Origin: Gluconobacter cadivus
GTDB taxonomy: Bacteria; Pseudomonadota; Alphaproteobacteria; Acetobacterales; Acetobacteraceae
NCBI RefSeq assembly: GCF_015244745.1
Contig: NZ_JABCQI010000004.1
Coordinates: 186,001-250,000 of the forward strand
DNA: 64,000 nucleotides
Direction: 5' to 3'
This document shows positions 17,977 through 31,134 of this stretch, piece after piece (position 1 is the stretch's first letter; every line of letters starts with the position of its first letter). Below the pieces are notes generated by a model. That model searched no databases, had not been told where the DNA came from, and saw only the letters and a list, made by a program, of their open reading frames with translations. The position numbers and the translations under genes were made by a program.

Positions 17977-18893
17977 CAGACAGCAGAGATTTTCCGGTCA
18001 CAGGCCTGCGGGGAAGACTGACGCCGAACGCCCCTCTTGGTCCGCGTGCGTGGTTTCGCGTCGGCGGCCCGGCGGACTGGGTCTTCATCCCTGAAGATCA
18101 GGACGATCTGGCACTTTTCCTGCGTGAAAAGCCTGCGTCCATGCCCGTTACGGTTCTGGGGGCTTGCTCGAACGTCATCATCCGCGATGGCGGCATCGCA
18201 GGCACGGTCATTCGTCTGGCGCGTGGCTTTGCGGATATCGACATACAGGGCAACAGCCTGATCGTCGGAGCCGCAGCCCTCGACATCACCGTAGCCGAAC
18301 ATGCCGCCGCAGCCGGTCTCGCTGATCTGGAGTTTCTGGCTGGCATTCCGGGTTCAATCGGCGGCGCTGTCCGCATGAACGCAGGCGCCTACGGATCGGA
18401 TCTCGATGCCATTCTCGAATGGGCCGAAATCCTGACAAACAAAGGCGAACTGCGCCGTCTCTCCCGTGCAGAACTGGGCTTTGCATATCGCCATTCAGAG
18501 CTTCCCGAAGGCAGCGTGGTGATCCGGGCCTGCCTGCGCGGAACGCCGGATGATGCAGACGCCATTCGCAGCCGCATTGCAGATATCCGGGCGTCTCGCG
18601 AGGCTTCACAGCCCGTCCGTGCGCGCACAGGCGGCTCCACGTTCCGCAACCCGGAAGGCCACAAGGCCTGGCAACTGATCGACGAAGCCGGATGTCGCGG
18701 CCTTCGGATCGGCGATGCGCAGGTTAGCGAAAAACACTGCAATTTCCTGCTCAATCTGGGACAGGCCAGCAGCGCTGATCTGGAAACGCTGGGAGAGACC
18801 GTGCGCGAAAAAGTTCTGGCACAGAGCGGCGTCAGTCTGCATTGGGAAATCAAACGGATCGGACGTCAGTCCAAAGGAGACCAGACGTTATGA
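17973..18893 (+). CDS. murB: UDP-N-acetylenolpyruvoylglucosamine reductase MurB
   Basis: A 306-residue flavoprotein that reduces UDP-GlcNAc-enolpyruvate to UDP-MurNAc with NADPH. The FAD-binding blocks [26 protein letters not shown] and [18 protein letters not shown] are clear, and the C-terminal [21 protein letters not shown] contains the catalytic Ser region. The ATG at 17973, overlapping the murC stop, is chosen over an in-frame ATG at 17907 that lies inside murC. The C-terminus overlaps ddl by 4 nt. Confidence 0.96.
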   Translation: MTDSRDFPVTGLRGRLTPNAPLGPRAWFRVGGPADWVFIPEDQDDLALFLREKPASMPVTVLGACSNVIIRDGGIAGTVIRLARGFADIDIQGNSLIVGAAALDITVAEHAAAAGLADLEFLAGIPGSIGGAVRMNAGAYGSDLDAILEWAEILTNKGELRRLSRAELGFAYRHSELPEGSVVIRACLRGTPDDADAIRSRIADIRASREASQPVRARTGGSTFRNPEGHKAWQLIDEAGCRGLRIGDAQVSEKHCNFLLNLGQASSADLETLGETVREKVLAQSGVSLHWEIKRIGRQSKGDQTL

Positions 18894-19801
18894 AAGTCGC
18901 AGTCCTGCTGGGCGGGACATCCAACGAGCGCCCCGTCAGCCTCGTGACCGGCGATGCCGTGATCAAAGCCCTGCGCGAGACGGGTCACGACGTCACGCCG
19001 ATCGATGTCGGGCCCGACATCGCCGCGACAATCGCCAGCCTGAAATCCGCAGCTCCGGACGTCGTCTTCAATGCGCTGCACGGCCCGCGTGGCGAAGATG
19101 GCGCCATTCAGGGCGTTCTGGAATGGCTCGGCCTACCCTACACGCATTCCGGAATCCGCGCCTCTGCCGTCGCAATGGACAAGGGCGCTACCCGTATCCT
19201 TCTGGCGGCTGCCGGTCTGCCAGTGGCGCAGGGGCGTGTGGTGACGGTTGAAGAACTGGCCGAAGCCGACCCTCTTCCCGCCCCCTATGTCATCAAGCCC
19301 GTTGCCGAAGGCTCTTCCGTAGGGGTCGAGATCGTGCGGACGGGCGATAACCGCCGTGCGGAAATCGCACAGACCTGGCGTTTCGGAAAAGACGCACTGG
19401 TCGAAAGTTTCATTCCCGGCCGGGAACTGACTGCCAGCGTCATGGGAGACCGCGCCCTCGCCGTCACCGACATCCTGCCCTGCGAAACAGCCGCGTTCTA
19501 TGATTTCGAAGCCAAATACAAGGCTGGCGGCTCGCGTCACGTTGTTCCTGCGGATCTGCCCCAGGCTGTAACGGATCGCGCGCTCGACTACGCCCTTCGC
19601 GCCCATCAGACGCTGGGCTGTCAGGGCGCCAGCCGTACGGATTTCCGCTATGACGAGGATACCGACACGCTGATCATTCTCGAAGTCAACACGCAGCCGG
19701 GGATGACACCCACATCCCTGCTTCCGGAACAGGCTGCCTATTGCGGCATTCCCTATCCGGAGCTGTGTGACTGGATGGTCCGGGAGGCCCTGACACGCTG
19801 A
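18890..19801 (+). CDS. ddl: D-alanine:D-alanine ligase
   Basis: A 303-residue ATP-grasp ligase making the D-Ala-D-Ala dipeptide used by MurF. Family blocks include VAVLLGGTSNERPVSL, NALHGPRGEDGAIQGVLE, YTHSGIRASAVAMDKG, VIKPVAEGSSVGVEI, DFRYDED and the Mg2+-binding EVNTQPGMTPTSL. The ATG at 18890 is preceded by AAAGGAG (18874-18880) and overlaps the murB stop. An earlier ATG at 18842 would add 16 unsupported residues. Its TGA shares a base with the ftsQ start. Confidence 0.96.
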   Translation: MKVAVLLGGTSNERPVSLVTGDAVIKALRETGHDVTPIDVGPDIAATIASLKSAAPDVVFNALHGPRGEDGAIQGVLEWLGLPYTHSGIRASAVAMDKGATRILLAAAGLPVAQGRVVTVEELAEADPLPAPYVIKPVAEGSSVGVEIVRTGDNRRAEIAQTWRFGKDALVESFIPGRELTASVMGDRALAVTDILPCETAAFYDFEAKYKAGGSRHVVPADLPQAVTDRALDYALRAHQTLGCQGASRTDFRYDEDTDTLIILEVNTQPGMTPTSLLPEQAAYCGIPYPELCDWMVREALTR

Positions 19802-20757
19802 TGCGGGAAGACCCGTCCTTTCAGAAAAACGATTTTGTCCGGGAGCGTTATTCCGGCGGCATGCCGCCTCAGGAAGACCGCCCTTCCCGGGCCAAGCTGT
19901 TCTGGCGCCGACAACGGCGGCTGATCCGGCCTGCGATCGTGTTTCTGGTCGTGATGGGTCTTGCAGGTGCGGGCATGCGCCTGCTGTATGACGCAGCTTC
20001 GGAAGAACGCTTTGCACCCCTACGCGAACGTCTGGTCGCAATGGAGCCGCTGCCCATCCGCCACATCGTCATCAATGGTCGCGGCATGACGAGCGAAGCC
20101 TCAATTCAGGACGCGCTCGGAACCTCCATCGGACACCCGATTTTCGGGTTCTCCGTCGAAGCCGCCCGCCAGCGACTGGACGAACTGCCATTCATCGACC
20201 ACGCCACGGTCGAGCGACACATGCCCGATACCGTCATCATTACACTGGTCGAGCGCACCCCGATCGCCGTCTGGCAGGACCGCGGGCATTTCATGCTCAT
20301 CAACCGCGTCGGCGAGGAAGTTCCCGATCAGGGCCTGACCGGGAAGAATGCGCAGGCTTTTCTCCAGCTTCCTCTCGTTGTGGGTGAAGGCGCCAATACC
20401 GCTGCTGCAAGCGTTATTGACGCGCTCAACCACGAACCGCTGGTCAAGGCTCAGGTCACGGCGCTGATCCGGGTCGGAAGCCGCCGCTGGAATGCAACAC
20501 TCAAGGATGGCACCACTGTTTTGCTGCCTGAAGGCGAAGAAGCTGCAGCTTTTGCGCGTCTGGCGCGTTACCAACAGAGCATGCGCCTGCTGGAACGTCC
20601 GGTACAGTCGATTGATCTGCGCCTCCCGGACAGAATGGTCGTCCACCAGCCTCCACAGGTCGCCCCGGTTACAGCCACTTCGCCTGCCGAAGGAGCGAAA
20701 CCCGATCCGTCTCCGTCCTCTCCTCCACCCCCAGCAGACAGCACGAAGCAGCCATGA
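19801..20757 (+). CDS. ftsQ: Cell division protein FtsQ
   Basis: A 318-residue bitopic protein. A basic cytoplasmic N-terminus of ~40 residues (KLFWRRQRRLIRP) leads into one membrane segment (AIVFLVVMGLAGAGMRLLY, about residues 43-61). A POTRA domain follows, beginning near PIRHIVINGRGMTSEASIQDAL with the GHPIFGFSVEAARQRLDELPFIDHATVERHMPDT block, then the beta domain. FtsQ links FtsA/FtsK to the FtsLB complex. The last ~40 residues are Pro/Ser-rich. The gene starts at the ddl stop (TGATG) and overlaps ftsA by 4 nt. Confidence 0.94.
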   Translation: MREDPSFQKNDFVRERYSGGMPPQEDRPSRAKLFWRRQRRLIRPAIVFLVVMGLAGAGMRLLYDAASEERFAPLRERLVAMEPLPIRHIVINGRGMTSEASIQDALGTSIGHPIFGFSVEAARQRLDELPFIDHATVERHMPDTVIITLVERTPIAVWQDRGHFMLINRVGEEVPDQGLTGKNAQAFLQLPLVVGEGANTAAASVIDALNHEPLVKAQVTALIRVGSRRWNATLKDGTTVLLPEGEEAAAFARLARYQQSMRLLERPVQSIDLRLPDRMVVHQPPQVAPVTATSPAEGAKPDPSPSSPPPPADSTKQP

Positions 20758-22151
20758 ATGACCTTACCTCCATGTCAGATCTTCCGGCATTCCGGCGCCG
20801 GGGTGGTCTGAGAGGCCGGTCCCTCATCCCTGTTGGCGGCGAGCGTGATGTCAGCGTCAACCGTGTCCCGCGCGACATCCTGCCGCTCCCTCCCGAAGAG
20901 ACGCATCGCAGTATCGCATGGCGTCCGGGCATTTTCGGCGCACTTGATATCGGTACGACGAAAATGACCTGCCTGATCGGCAAGGGAGAGGCCGACGGTT
21001 CCATTCAGGTTCTAGGCCACGGATGGCGCCGTTCTCACGGTATCCGCTCAGGATCGATCGTCGATATCCGCGAAGCCGAAGCCGCGATCCGGGCGACGGT
21101 CGGTCAGGCCGAAGAAGCCGCCGAACGACGCATGGACTCCCTCGTCGTCAACCTGTCTTGCGGCAGACCGTTGAGCCGGCTGGTGGACGCTCAGATCCCG
21201 ATCGGTGGACGCGAAGTGACGGCCGGAGACGTTCAACGCCTCATCGCAGAAGGACAGGCTCGCGCCTGGATGGAAGGCCGAGAGGTCATCCATACGCTCC
21301 CGATCGGATATGTCGTGGATTCCATTCCCGGCATTGCCGATCCCATCGGCCACCAGTGCGAAGAACTGGCGACCCGGATGCATGTCGTGGACATGAACTC
21401 CAGCGCCTTGCGCACTCTGGACGCCGTTCTGCAACATGCGGAACTCAAGCTGGACGGACTGGTGGCAAGTCCGTTCGCCTCGGGCATTTCGGTTCTTGCA
21501 GCCGAAGAGCGGGAGCTTGGCGTCACGGTCGTGGAAATGGGCGGGGGGACCACGTCTCTGGCTGTTTTCTGCGAAGGTAAACTGCTGCACACGGCCCAGA
21601 TCCGCGTTGGCGGCCTGCATGTCACGCGCGACATCGCAGGCGTCCTGTCGACGTCTCTAGAAACGGCCGAACGTCTCAAGACGATGTATGGCGCAGCCCA
21701 GATGGGTTCTGACGACCAGCGGGAAATCCTGTCCGTTCCCCTGATCGGGGAAAACAGCGACCGCTTGGTGCGCCTACAGCGTTCCAAGGTCATTTCCGTC
21801 ATCCAGCCCCGGATCGAGGAAACCCTTGAACTCGTCCGACAGTCCCTCGACAATGCCGGACTGGGCCGACTGGCTAACGGCAGGGTCGTCCTGACAGGCG
21901 GAGCCTCTCTGCTTGAAGGGATCGTTCCCGTTGCTACCCGTATTCTGGGCCGTCCTGTCCGGATGGGAAAACCCCAGAACATCTACGGCCTGCCCGAGAC
22001 AGCCGCGGCTTCGGCAGGCTTTTCAACCGCTGCGGGGCTTCTGGCCTGGGCAGCGGGTGCGGATCGGGACTTCGGAGATATATCCGCACCCGAACCAAGA
22101 CCTCGCGGACTTGTTAAACGTCTCGTAGGCTTCATACGCAATAATGTATAA
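20754..22151 (+). CDS. ftsA: Cell division protein FtsA with N-terminal extension
   Basis: The 465-residue actin-like ATPase tethers FtsZ to the membrane. The phosphate-1 motif DIGTTK is at residues 65-70, with VVEMGGGTTSLAVF and LTGGASLLEGI forming the remaining actin-fold nucleotide loops. The C-terminus GLVKRLVGFIRNNV is an amphipathic helix of the kind that anchors FtsA. About 60 basic/Pro-rich residues precede the first actin-fold strand. E. coli FtsA has almost none, so either this is a lineage-specific tail or translation starts later; the ATGA overlap with ftsQ favours the listed start. Confidence 0.94.
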   Translation: MNDLTSMSDLPAFRRRGGLRGRSLIPVGGERDVSVNRVPRDILPLPPEETHRSIAWRPGIFGALDIGTTKMTCLIGKGEADGSIQVLGHGWRRSHGIRSGSIVDIREAEAAIRATVGQAEEAAERRMDSLVVNLSCGRPLSRLVDAQIPIGGREVTAGDVQRLIAEGQARAWMEGREVIHTLPIGYVVDSIPGIADPIGHQCEELATRMHVVDMNSSALRTLDAVLQHAELKLDGLVASPFASGISVLAAEERELGVTVVEMGGGTTSLAVFCEGKLLHTAQIRVGGLHVTRDIAGVLSTSLETAERLKTMYGAAQMGSDDQREILSVPLIGENSDRLVRLQRSKVISVIQPRIEETLELVRQSLDNAGLGRLANGRVVLTGGASLLEGIVPVATRILGRPVRMGKPQNIYGLPETAAASAGFSTAAGLLAWAAGADRDFGDISAPEPRPRGLVKRLVGFIRNNV

Positions 22152-22208
22152 GCTATTACAGATCATAACGCCCTCACCTGTCGCTTTCCTGAAGTTCCGG
22201 ACCAGATC

Positions 22209-23741
22209 ATGACGCTGAACCTTACCCCTACTCCCAATTCCCACGTTGAGCTGGCGCCACGGATTACCGTGATCGGCGTTGGCGGCGGCGGGACGAACGC
22301 CGTCGACAACATGATTGCGTCTGATCTCAAGGGCGTCGAATTCGTCGTTGCCAACACCGACGCACAGCAGCTTGCCCATTCCAAGGCTGAACGCCGCGTC
22401 CAGCTCGGCCCGCATCTGACCCGCGGCCTGGGTGCAGGCGCAAAGCCGGAAATCGGTCGTGAAGCCGCTGAAGAAGCTGCTCAGGAAATCGACCGGCAGC
22501 TTGAAGGTGCGAATCTGGTCTTCATCACGGCTGGCATGGGCGGCGGTACGGGTACGGGTGCGGCTCCGGTCATCGCACGCATGGCACGCGAACGCGGCGT
22601 CTTGACGGTGGGCGTCGTCTCGAAACCTTTCAATTTCGAAGGGCGTCGCCGCACGACGGCTGCTGAAAAAGGCATTGCCGAACTTCAGAAGCACGTCGAT
22701 ACGCTGATCGTCATCCCGAACCAGAATCTTTTCAATTCCGCAACGCAGAATACGACATTCCGCGAAGCCTTCCGGATGGCCGACAACGTCCTGAACATGG
22801 GCGTTCGCGGCATTACGGACCTTATGGTCTCCCCCGGCCTGATCAATCTCGATTTCGCGGACGTCAAGGCCGTGATGGAAGAGATGGGCAAGGCCATGAT
22901 GGGGACGGGCGAAGCCTCCAGCGAAGAAGACGCGGAAGACCGTGCCGTCCTCGCAGCCGAACGTGCGATTTCCAATCCGCTGCTGGAAGATGCCTCAATG
23001 GCAGGCGCACGCGGTCTTCTCATCAACATCACCGGTGGCGAAGACTTGACGCTATACGAAGTCAACGCCGCCGCAGACCGTATTCGTGAAGAAGTGGCCG
23101 ACGATGCAAACATCATCTTCGGCGCCCTGATTGACGAGAAGCTGAACGGTCGCGTGCGCGTCTCAGTCGTCGCAACCGGCATTGATACCCAGCCCTCTCA
23201 GGATCCGTCTGCTGCTCCCGAGCCCGTTCAGACATCGGCACCGCACGCAAACCCCATGTCCCAGCCTAGCGCCCGGGAAACATCGTCTTCCCGTGCCAAC
23301 GCACCGTCTTTCCAGCCCGGCTCAACCTATGCTGGTGGCCCGCCGCGCCCGAATTTCGCACTCGACGCACAACAGACACAGGCTCACAACACAGCTCCCC
23401 TGTCCGCACAGGAAGCCCCTGCTCCTGAGCAGACTGCCCCTGAAAACCCCGCGCACCGACAGGAGAGCGCCCATCAGCCTTCTCCGCGAGCTGGTCTGTT
23501 TTCAGATCCCTCCCGCCATGCTCCCCAGCAGCAGGCCGAACCGCCCCGCAGCCTGTTCGGCATGGTCACAGGTGCTTTCCGCAGTCGTCCGCCCCAGCCG
23601 CAGCAGGGCCAACAGCCAACGCAGCGCGCAGAACCCAACACACGCGACAATTACCAGCATCAGGCCCCGCAGCATCCCGAACAGCCTTCGAGCGGCGGCG
23701 ATGATTCCAATCTGGATATCCCAACCTATCTGCGTCGCTGA
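22209..23741 (+). CDS. ftsZ: Tubulin-like division GTPase FtsZ
   Basis: A 510-residue protein that polymerises into the Z ring. The N-terminal [14 protein letters not shown] loop, the tubulin signature GMGGGTGTG (residues 109-117), NFEGRRR and the T7-loop region [11 protein letters not shown] are all intact. After the conserved core (to about residue 325) comes a long Gln/Pro/Ala-rich linker of roughly 165 residues. The linker ends in the C-terminal peptide LDIPTYLRR that binds FtsA. Long disordered linkers are usual in alphaproteobacteria. The gene is 57 bp after ftsA, the only clear gap at the end of the cluster, so a dedicated ftsZ promoter may lie in or upstream of ftsA. Confidence 0.98.
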   Translation: MTLNLTPTPNSHVELAPRITVIGVGGGGTNAVDNMIASDLKGVEFVVANTDAQQLAHSKAERRVQLGPHLTRGLGAGAKPEIGREAAEEAAQEIDRQLEGANLVFITAGMGGGTGTGAAPVIARMARERGVLTVGVVSKPFNFEGRRRTTAAEKGIAELQKHVDTLIVIPNQNLFNSATQNTTFREAFRMADNVLNMGVRGITDLMVSPGLINLDFADVKAVMEEMGKAMMGTGEASSEEDAEDRAVLAAERAISNPLLEDASMAGARGLLINITGGEDLTLYEVNAAADRIREEVADDANIIFGALIDEKLNGRVRVSVVATGIDTQPSQDPSAAPEPVQTSAPHANPMSQPSARETSSSRANAPSFQPGSTYAGGPPRPNFALDAQQTQAHNTAPLSAQEAPAPEQTAPENPAHRQESAHQPSPRAGLFSDPSRHAPQQQAEPPRSLFGMVTGAFRSRPPQPQQGQQPTQRAEPNTRDNYQHQAPQHPEQPSSGGDDSNLDIPTYLRR

Positions 23742-23752
23742 TCAACGCCCCC

Positions 23753-23779
23753 CCCCTCTTGCTCGCAGGGCAAGAGGGG
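23753..23779 (+). terminator. Strong hairpin after ftsZ, lacking a T-tract
   Basis: A perfect 10-bp stem, CCCCTCTTGC (23753-23762) with GCAAGAGGGG (23770-23779), around a 7-nt loop, 12 bp after the ftsZ stop. The following bases are TAATAT, not a T-run, so it may stabilise the 3' end or act with Rho rather than terminate by itself. Confidence 0.5.
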
Positions 23780-23862
23780 TAATATCCGGCAACAATCGTT
23801 GACTGGAACCAAAACCCAGTATCTGTTTTCTAGTCTCCGGAACCAGATTTTTCGGAGGCTTT

Positions 23863-24894
23863 ATGCAGGTGACGCCCAAGCAAGGTGTAAAAACGGCGCG
23901 TGGCGTTGATGTCATAAAGCCAGAGACGGCTTCGGCTCTTGATGGCTCGCCTTCCCGCACTGAGCGCAGCAGTTCAAAAAACCTGCAGACAACTCTTGCA
24001 CACCCCATCCACTGTCAGGGAATCGCCCTGCATAGCGGTGTCACGGTCGATCTCCATCTTTCTCCTGCTGCTGCCAATACGGGAATCCGGTTCCAGCGTT
24101 CCGACAGAGAAGGGTCGCCTTCTTTTCCGGCGACCTATGAGCACATCGTGGATACGCGCCTTTCAACTGTCGTCGCGTGCGAGGCCGATCCCTCCCTGCG
24201 TGTCGCGACGATCGAACATTTGATGGCGGCACTCAATGCCTGCGAGATCGACAATATCCTGATTTCGGTCAGCGGTCCTGAACTGCCGGTTCTCGACGGC
24301 TCTTCTGACGCCTTTGCATTCCTGATCCAGTGCGCTGGTCGCAAGATCCTTGATACACCTCGCCAGGTCATTGAGATCCTGCGTAATGTTCGCGTCGAAG
24401 GCGAAGACGGAGCATTTGCCGAACTGCGCCCTGCCCAGCGCGGACTGTCACTGGCCATTTCCCTGAGCTTTGCAGCACAGGCCATCGGAAATCAGCGTTA
24501 CGCAATGCAGCTCAACGAGCAGCGCTTCATGGAAGAAGTGGCGTTCTGCCGGACATTCGTTAATCGTCAGGACATTGAATATCTTCAGAGTATTGGCCTT
24601 GCTCGCGGTGGATCACTGGAAAATGCCGTCGTCGTGGATGGCGAAAATATCCTCAATCCTGCTGGACTGAAAATCGAACGCGAGTTTGCCCGCCATAAAT
24701 TACTTGATGCCATTGGCGACCTTTATTGTGCCGGACACCGGATGCAGGCTGGTTTCATTGGCCATAAATCCGGACATACGCTCAACAACAAGCTTCTGCG
24801 AACCGTTTTTTCAGATGCTTCCAACTGGCGCTTCGTTCCCACAGCCCCTTCCCGGTCCGTTACAAAAGCTTTGCGCACACGCGTTGCCGCCTGA
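23863..24894 (+). CDS. lpxC: UDP-3-O-acyl-N-acetylglucosamine deacetylase LpxC
   Basis: A 343-residue Zn-dependent deacetylase, the committed step of lipid A synthesis. Family blocks are LAHPIHCQGIALHSG (about residues 45-59), TIEHLMAAL with the first zinc His, ELPVLDGSSDAF, and the zinc pair in RHKLLDAIGDL. GHKSGHTLNNKLL carries the catalytic His. The ATG at 23863 has CGGAGG about 7 nt upstream and gives roughly 40 residues (Lys/Arg/Ser-rich) before the usual start of the family. The ftsZ-lpxC neighbourhood is common in proteobacteria. Whether it has its own promoter in the 121-bp gap is not resolved. Confidence 0.96.
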   Translation: MQVTPKQGVKTARGVDVIKPETASALDGSPSRTERSSSKNLQTTLAHPIHCQGIALHSGVTVDLHLSPAAANTGIRFQRSDREGSPSFPATYEHIVDTRLSTVVACEADPSLRVATIEHLMAALNACEIDNILISVSGPELPVLDGSSDAFAFLIQCAGRKILDTPRQVIEILRNVRVEGEDGAFAELRPAQRGLSLAISLSFAAQAIGNQRYAMQLNEQRFMEEVAFCRTFVNRQDIEYLQSIGLARGGSLENAVVVDGENILNPAGLKIEREFARHKLLDAIGDLYCAGHRMQAGFIGHKSGHTLNNKLLRTVFSDASNWRFVPTAPSRSVTKALRTRVAA

Positions 24895-24963
24895 GGCCGC
24901 ATGGCAGGTCTTTCGTCAGCGCATTCCCGTGATATAAGACGAGCTTCCACGGGAAGAGCAGGT

Positions 24964-25863
24964 ATGACAAGCAGCACTCAGCGTCATTTTGAAGCATCGG
25001 TCACGAATGGTGGTTTCATTCTGAGAGCTGCGGCTGTCAGCGGACTTCTTCTGCTGTCCGGCTGCTCCCTGTTTTCGCATCAGCACGAAAAACCAGCGAT
25101 TCCAAAAACCGCTGATGCCGAGACTCTGTATAATTACGGAATCGATGCGCTGCATACGGGCCATTACGAACTGGCTGGTGGCGAATTCGAACTGCTTCAG
25201 CAGAATTACCCCTATTCCGGTTTTACTGGAAATGCGGAGCTGATGGAGGGATATGCGTATTACCTTCAGGGCGAATACGCACTTTCAGTTCAGCAGCTCG
25301 AACGTTATCTCCAGCTGCATCCGACCAGCCCGGATGCCGCATACGCCTTTTATTTGCGGGCACTCTGCTATTACGAACAGATTGCCAATGTCGAACGTGA
25401 CCAGCAGGGTACGGTTGAAGCACTGGACGCGCTTGAAGAAGTCATCACCCGCTTCCCCCAGACGTCCTACGCCCGCGACGCCCAGCTGAAAATCGATCTG
25501 TGCCGCGACCATCTGGCCGGCAAGGAAATGCTGGTTGGCCGCTGGTATCAGCAGCAGCGCAACTACGAAGCCGCCATGACACGTTATCAGCGCGTCGTGC
25601 AAGACTACCAGACAACCAACCACGTCGCCGAAGCTCTTGAGCGTCTTGTGGAAGTCTATCTGTCTCTTGGTCTCAAGGATCAGGCCCGCCAGACGGCTTC
25701 CGTTCTCGGCTACAACTATCCCGACAGCCAGTGGTATCGTTATGCCTATAATGATCTTCGGGAGAATAAGCTGCTCAATGGCGATCTCAAGAAGCCTGTC
25801 GTCCGTCCGGGCCAGCAGGACCATCGTGGATTTTTCTCGCGGATGTGGCACAGCGTCTTTTGA
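24964..25863 (+). CDS. bamD: Outer membrane assembly lipoprotein BamD
   Basis: A 299-residue lipoprotein of the BAM complex that inserts beta-barrel proteins. The start at 24964 (MTSSTQRH), preceded by AGAGCAGG, gives a signal sequence ending in a lipobox LLSGC with the lipidated Cys34. An ATG at 24901 would give an implausible leader. The mature part has five TPR-like repeats, including the first DAETLYNYGIDALHTGHYELAGGEFE, the block YPYSGFTGNAELMEGYAYY, and YARDAQLKIDLCRDHLAGKEM, which match BamD/ComL. The C-terminus is Lys/Arg-rich. It is followed by recN after 45 bp. Confidence 0.95.
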   Translation: MTSSTQRHFEASVTNGGFILRAAAVSGLLLLSGCSLFSHQHEKPAIPKTADAETLYNYGIDALHTGHYELAGGEFELLQQNYPYSGFTGNAELMEGYAYYLQGEYALSVQQLERYLQLHPTSPDAAYAFYLRALCYYEQIANVERDQQGTVEALDALEEVITRFPQTSYARDAQLKIDLCRDHLAGKEMLVGRWYQQQRNYEAAMTRYQRVVQDYQTTNHVAEALERLVEVYLSLGLKDQARQTASVLGYNYPDSQWYRYAYNDLRENKLLNGDLKKPVVRPGQQDHRGFFSRMWHSVF

Positions 25864-25908
25864 TACTGGCCCTTTGAAACAGGCCGCTCCACTCCCAACA
25901 TTGCTGTC

Positions 25909-29678
<3,770 letters not shown>

Positions 29679-29748
29679 CAGAACTGCAAAACCAAAACCG
29701 TGAGAAAGTTGGTAATATTTCACTTTTTCAGGGTATAACGCCTCCCGC

Positions 29749-31098
29749 ATGTCAGTCCTTCCTTCATCCCAGCAACAGATCGTTTTCCTCCTGCTGGGCT
29801 TAGCCGCCACGGTCGCGCTGATTGGCGTCTCCATCCTGATCTCGCTATCGGAGATCTCTTTTGCTGCGGCACGCGATGTGCGCCTTCGCTCCAGAGCCGA
29901 GGCGGGAGACCCTCGTGCTGTCGCGTTTCTCAAACTGCGACGCAACAGCGGCCAGGTCATTACGGTCCTTCAGATCTGCCTGAACGCGGTCGGAGTTTTG
30001 GGCGGCATCATCAGCGAATCCATGCTGAGCGACCCGATCGCGGCAGGCTTTCGTGCGATGGGCACAAGCCCAGCACTTGCCAGCAAGCTGGGTTCAGCCT
30101 GTTCCTTTATGCTGATCACCGGCCTTTTCGTCCTGTTCGCAGATCTTTTGCCCAAGCGAATTGCCATGAACGCGCCCGACCGGATCGCGCTCAAGGTCGG
30201 CTGGTTTCCCGCCATCGCCCTGAAAATTCTCTACCCGGCGGTTCTGGTTTTCTCGAAAATCTCCGACTGGCTGCTCAAACTTCTCAAGATCCCGGCCGCC
30301 GCAACCGTCGAGCCTGTCACGCCTGAAGACCTTCGCGCCATTCTCGCGGCCGGAACAGCCTCCGGCGTGCTTCTGGAAGAAGAGCACCAGATGATCCAGA
30401 ACGTGCTCGGCCTTCAGGACCGCGCCGTCACGTCCGCCATGACACCACGCGACGAGATCGTCTTTCTGGACGTACAAGAAAGCCCTGAAAGCCAGCGCGA
30501 CAAGGTGCGGGTTCGTCCCTATTCGCGCTACCCGCTCTGCGATGGTGGTCTCGATAAGGTTATCGGCTCCATTCGCGCAGAAGACGTTCTGGTTGCCGTT
30601 GTTGACGAACCTCAGCCCAAAAGCACGGGTCTGACCACCATCGCCAGCCAGATCTTCCGCATGCGCCGCGATGTCCTTTCGCTCCCCGACACCTTGAATT
30701 TGTGGGAAACCCTCGCACAGTTCGAGGCACATTCAGCAGGCTTTGCCCTGATCGTCAACGAATATGGTCTCGTGGTCGGCCTCATCACCTACAAGGACAT
30801 TATGGGCGCCCTGATGGACGGTCTGGTGAGCCCGTTCGAGGAACAGGCCATCGTCCGCCGCGACGACAAATCCTGGCTGATCGATGGCGCTGCCCCCATC
30901 GGCGACGTCATCCGCGAACTGGACATCCCCATGTTCGACGATGCCCAGAACTTCGACACGGTCGGCGGCTTTGTCATGAACCGTCTACGTCGCATGGCGC
31001 GCAAGGCGGACAGCGTACAATCGTCCGGATTCCGGTTTGAAGTGGTGGACGTGGAAGGCTTCAGAATCAACCAGTTGTTGGTGACACGTCTGAACTGA
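29749..31098 (+). CDS. CNNM/DUF21 membrane protein with CBS pair (CorC/HlyC type)
   Basis: A 449-residue protein built as an N-terminal DUF21/CNNM membrane domain (about four segments in residues 10-195, including ISLSEISFAAARDVRLR and QVITVLQICLNAVGVLGGI). Two CBS domains follow (GVLLEEEHQMIQNVLGL, then ALIVNEYGLVVGLITYKDIMGALMDGL) and a C-terminal CorC_HlyC domain. Members such as YtfL/PaeA and CorB act in Mg2+/Co2+ efflux or polyamine export and are often annotated as hemolysins; a toxin role is not supported. It is 70 bp after ligA, with an AT-rich gap (GGTAATATTTCAC) where an independent promoter is plausible. Confidence 0.9.
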   Translation: MSVLPSSQQQIVFLLLGLAATVALIGVSILISLSEISFAAARDVRLRSRAEAGDPRAVAFLKLRRNSGQVITVLQICLNAVGVLGGIISESMLSDPIAAGFRAMGTSPALASKLGSACSFMLITGLFVLFADLLPKRIAMNAPDRIALKVGWFPAIALKILYPAVLVFSKISDWLLKLLKIPAAATVEPVTPEDLRAILAAGTASGVLLEEEHQMIQNVLGLQDRAVTSAMTPRDEIVFLDVQESPESQRDKVRVRPYSRYPLCDGGLDKVIGSIRAEDVLVAVVDEPQPKSTGLTTIASQIFRMRRDVLSLPDTLNLWETLAQFEAHSAGFALIVNEYGLVVGLITYKDIMGALMDGLVSPFEEQAIVRRDDKSWLIDGAAPIGDVIRELDIPMFDDAQNFDTVGGFVMNRLRRMARKADSVQSSGFRFEVVDVEGFRINQLLVTRLN

Positions 31099-31134
31099 CT
31101 TCCTCTGCCGGACGCAGGCTGCTTAGATCGTGAC

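Noticed and set aside
29749-31098. Hemolysin annotation for the CNNM/CBS protein
   Set aside because: The family name HlyC is historical; the domain order indicates an ion-efflux-type membrane protein, not a toxin.
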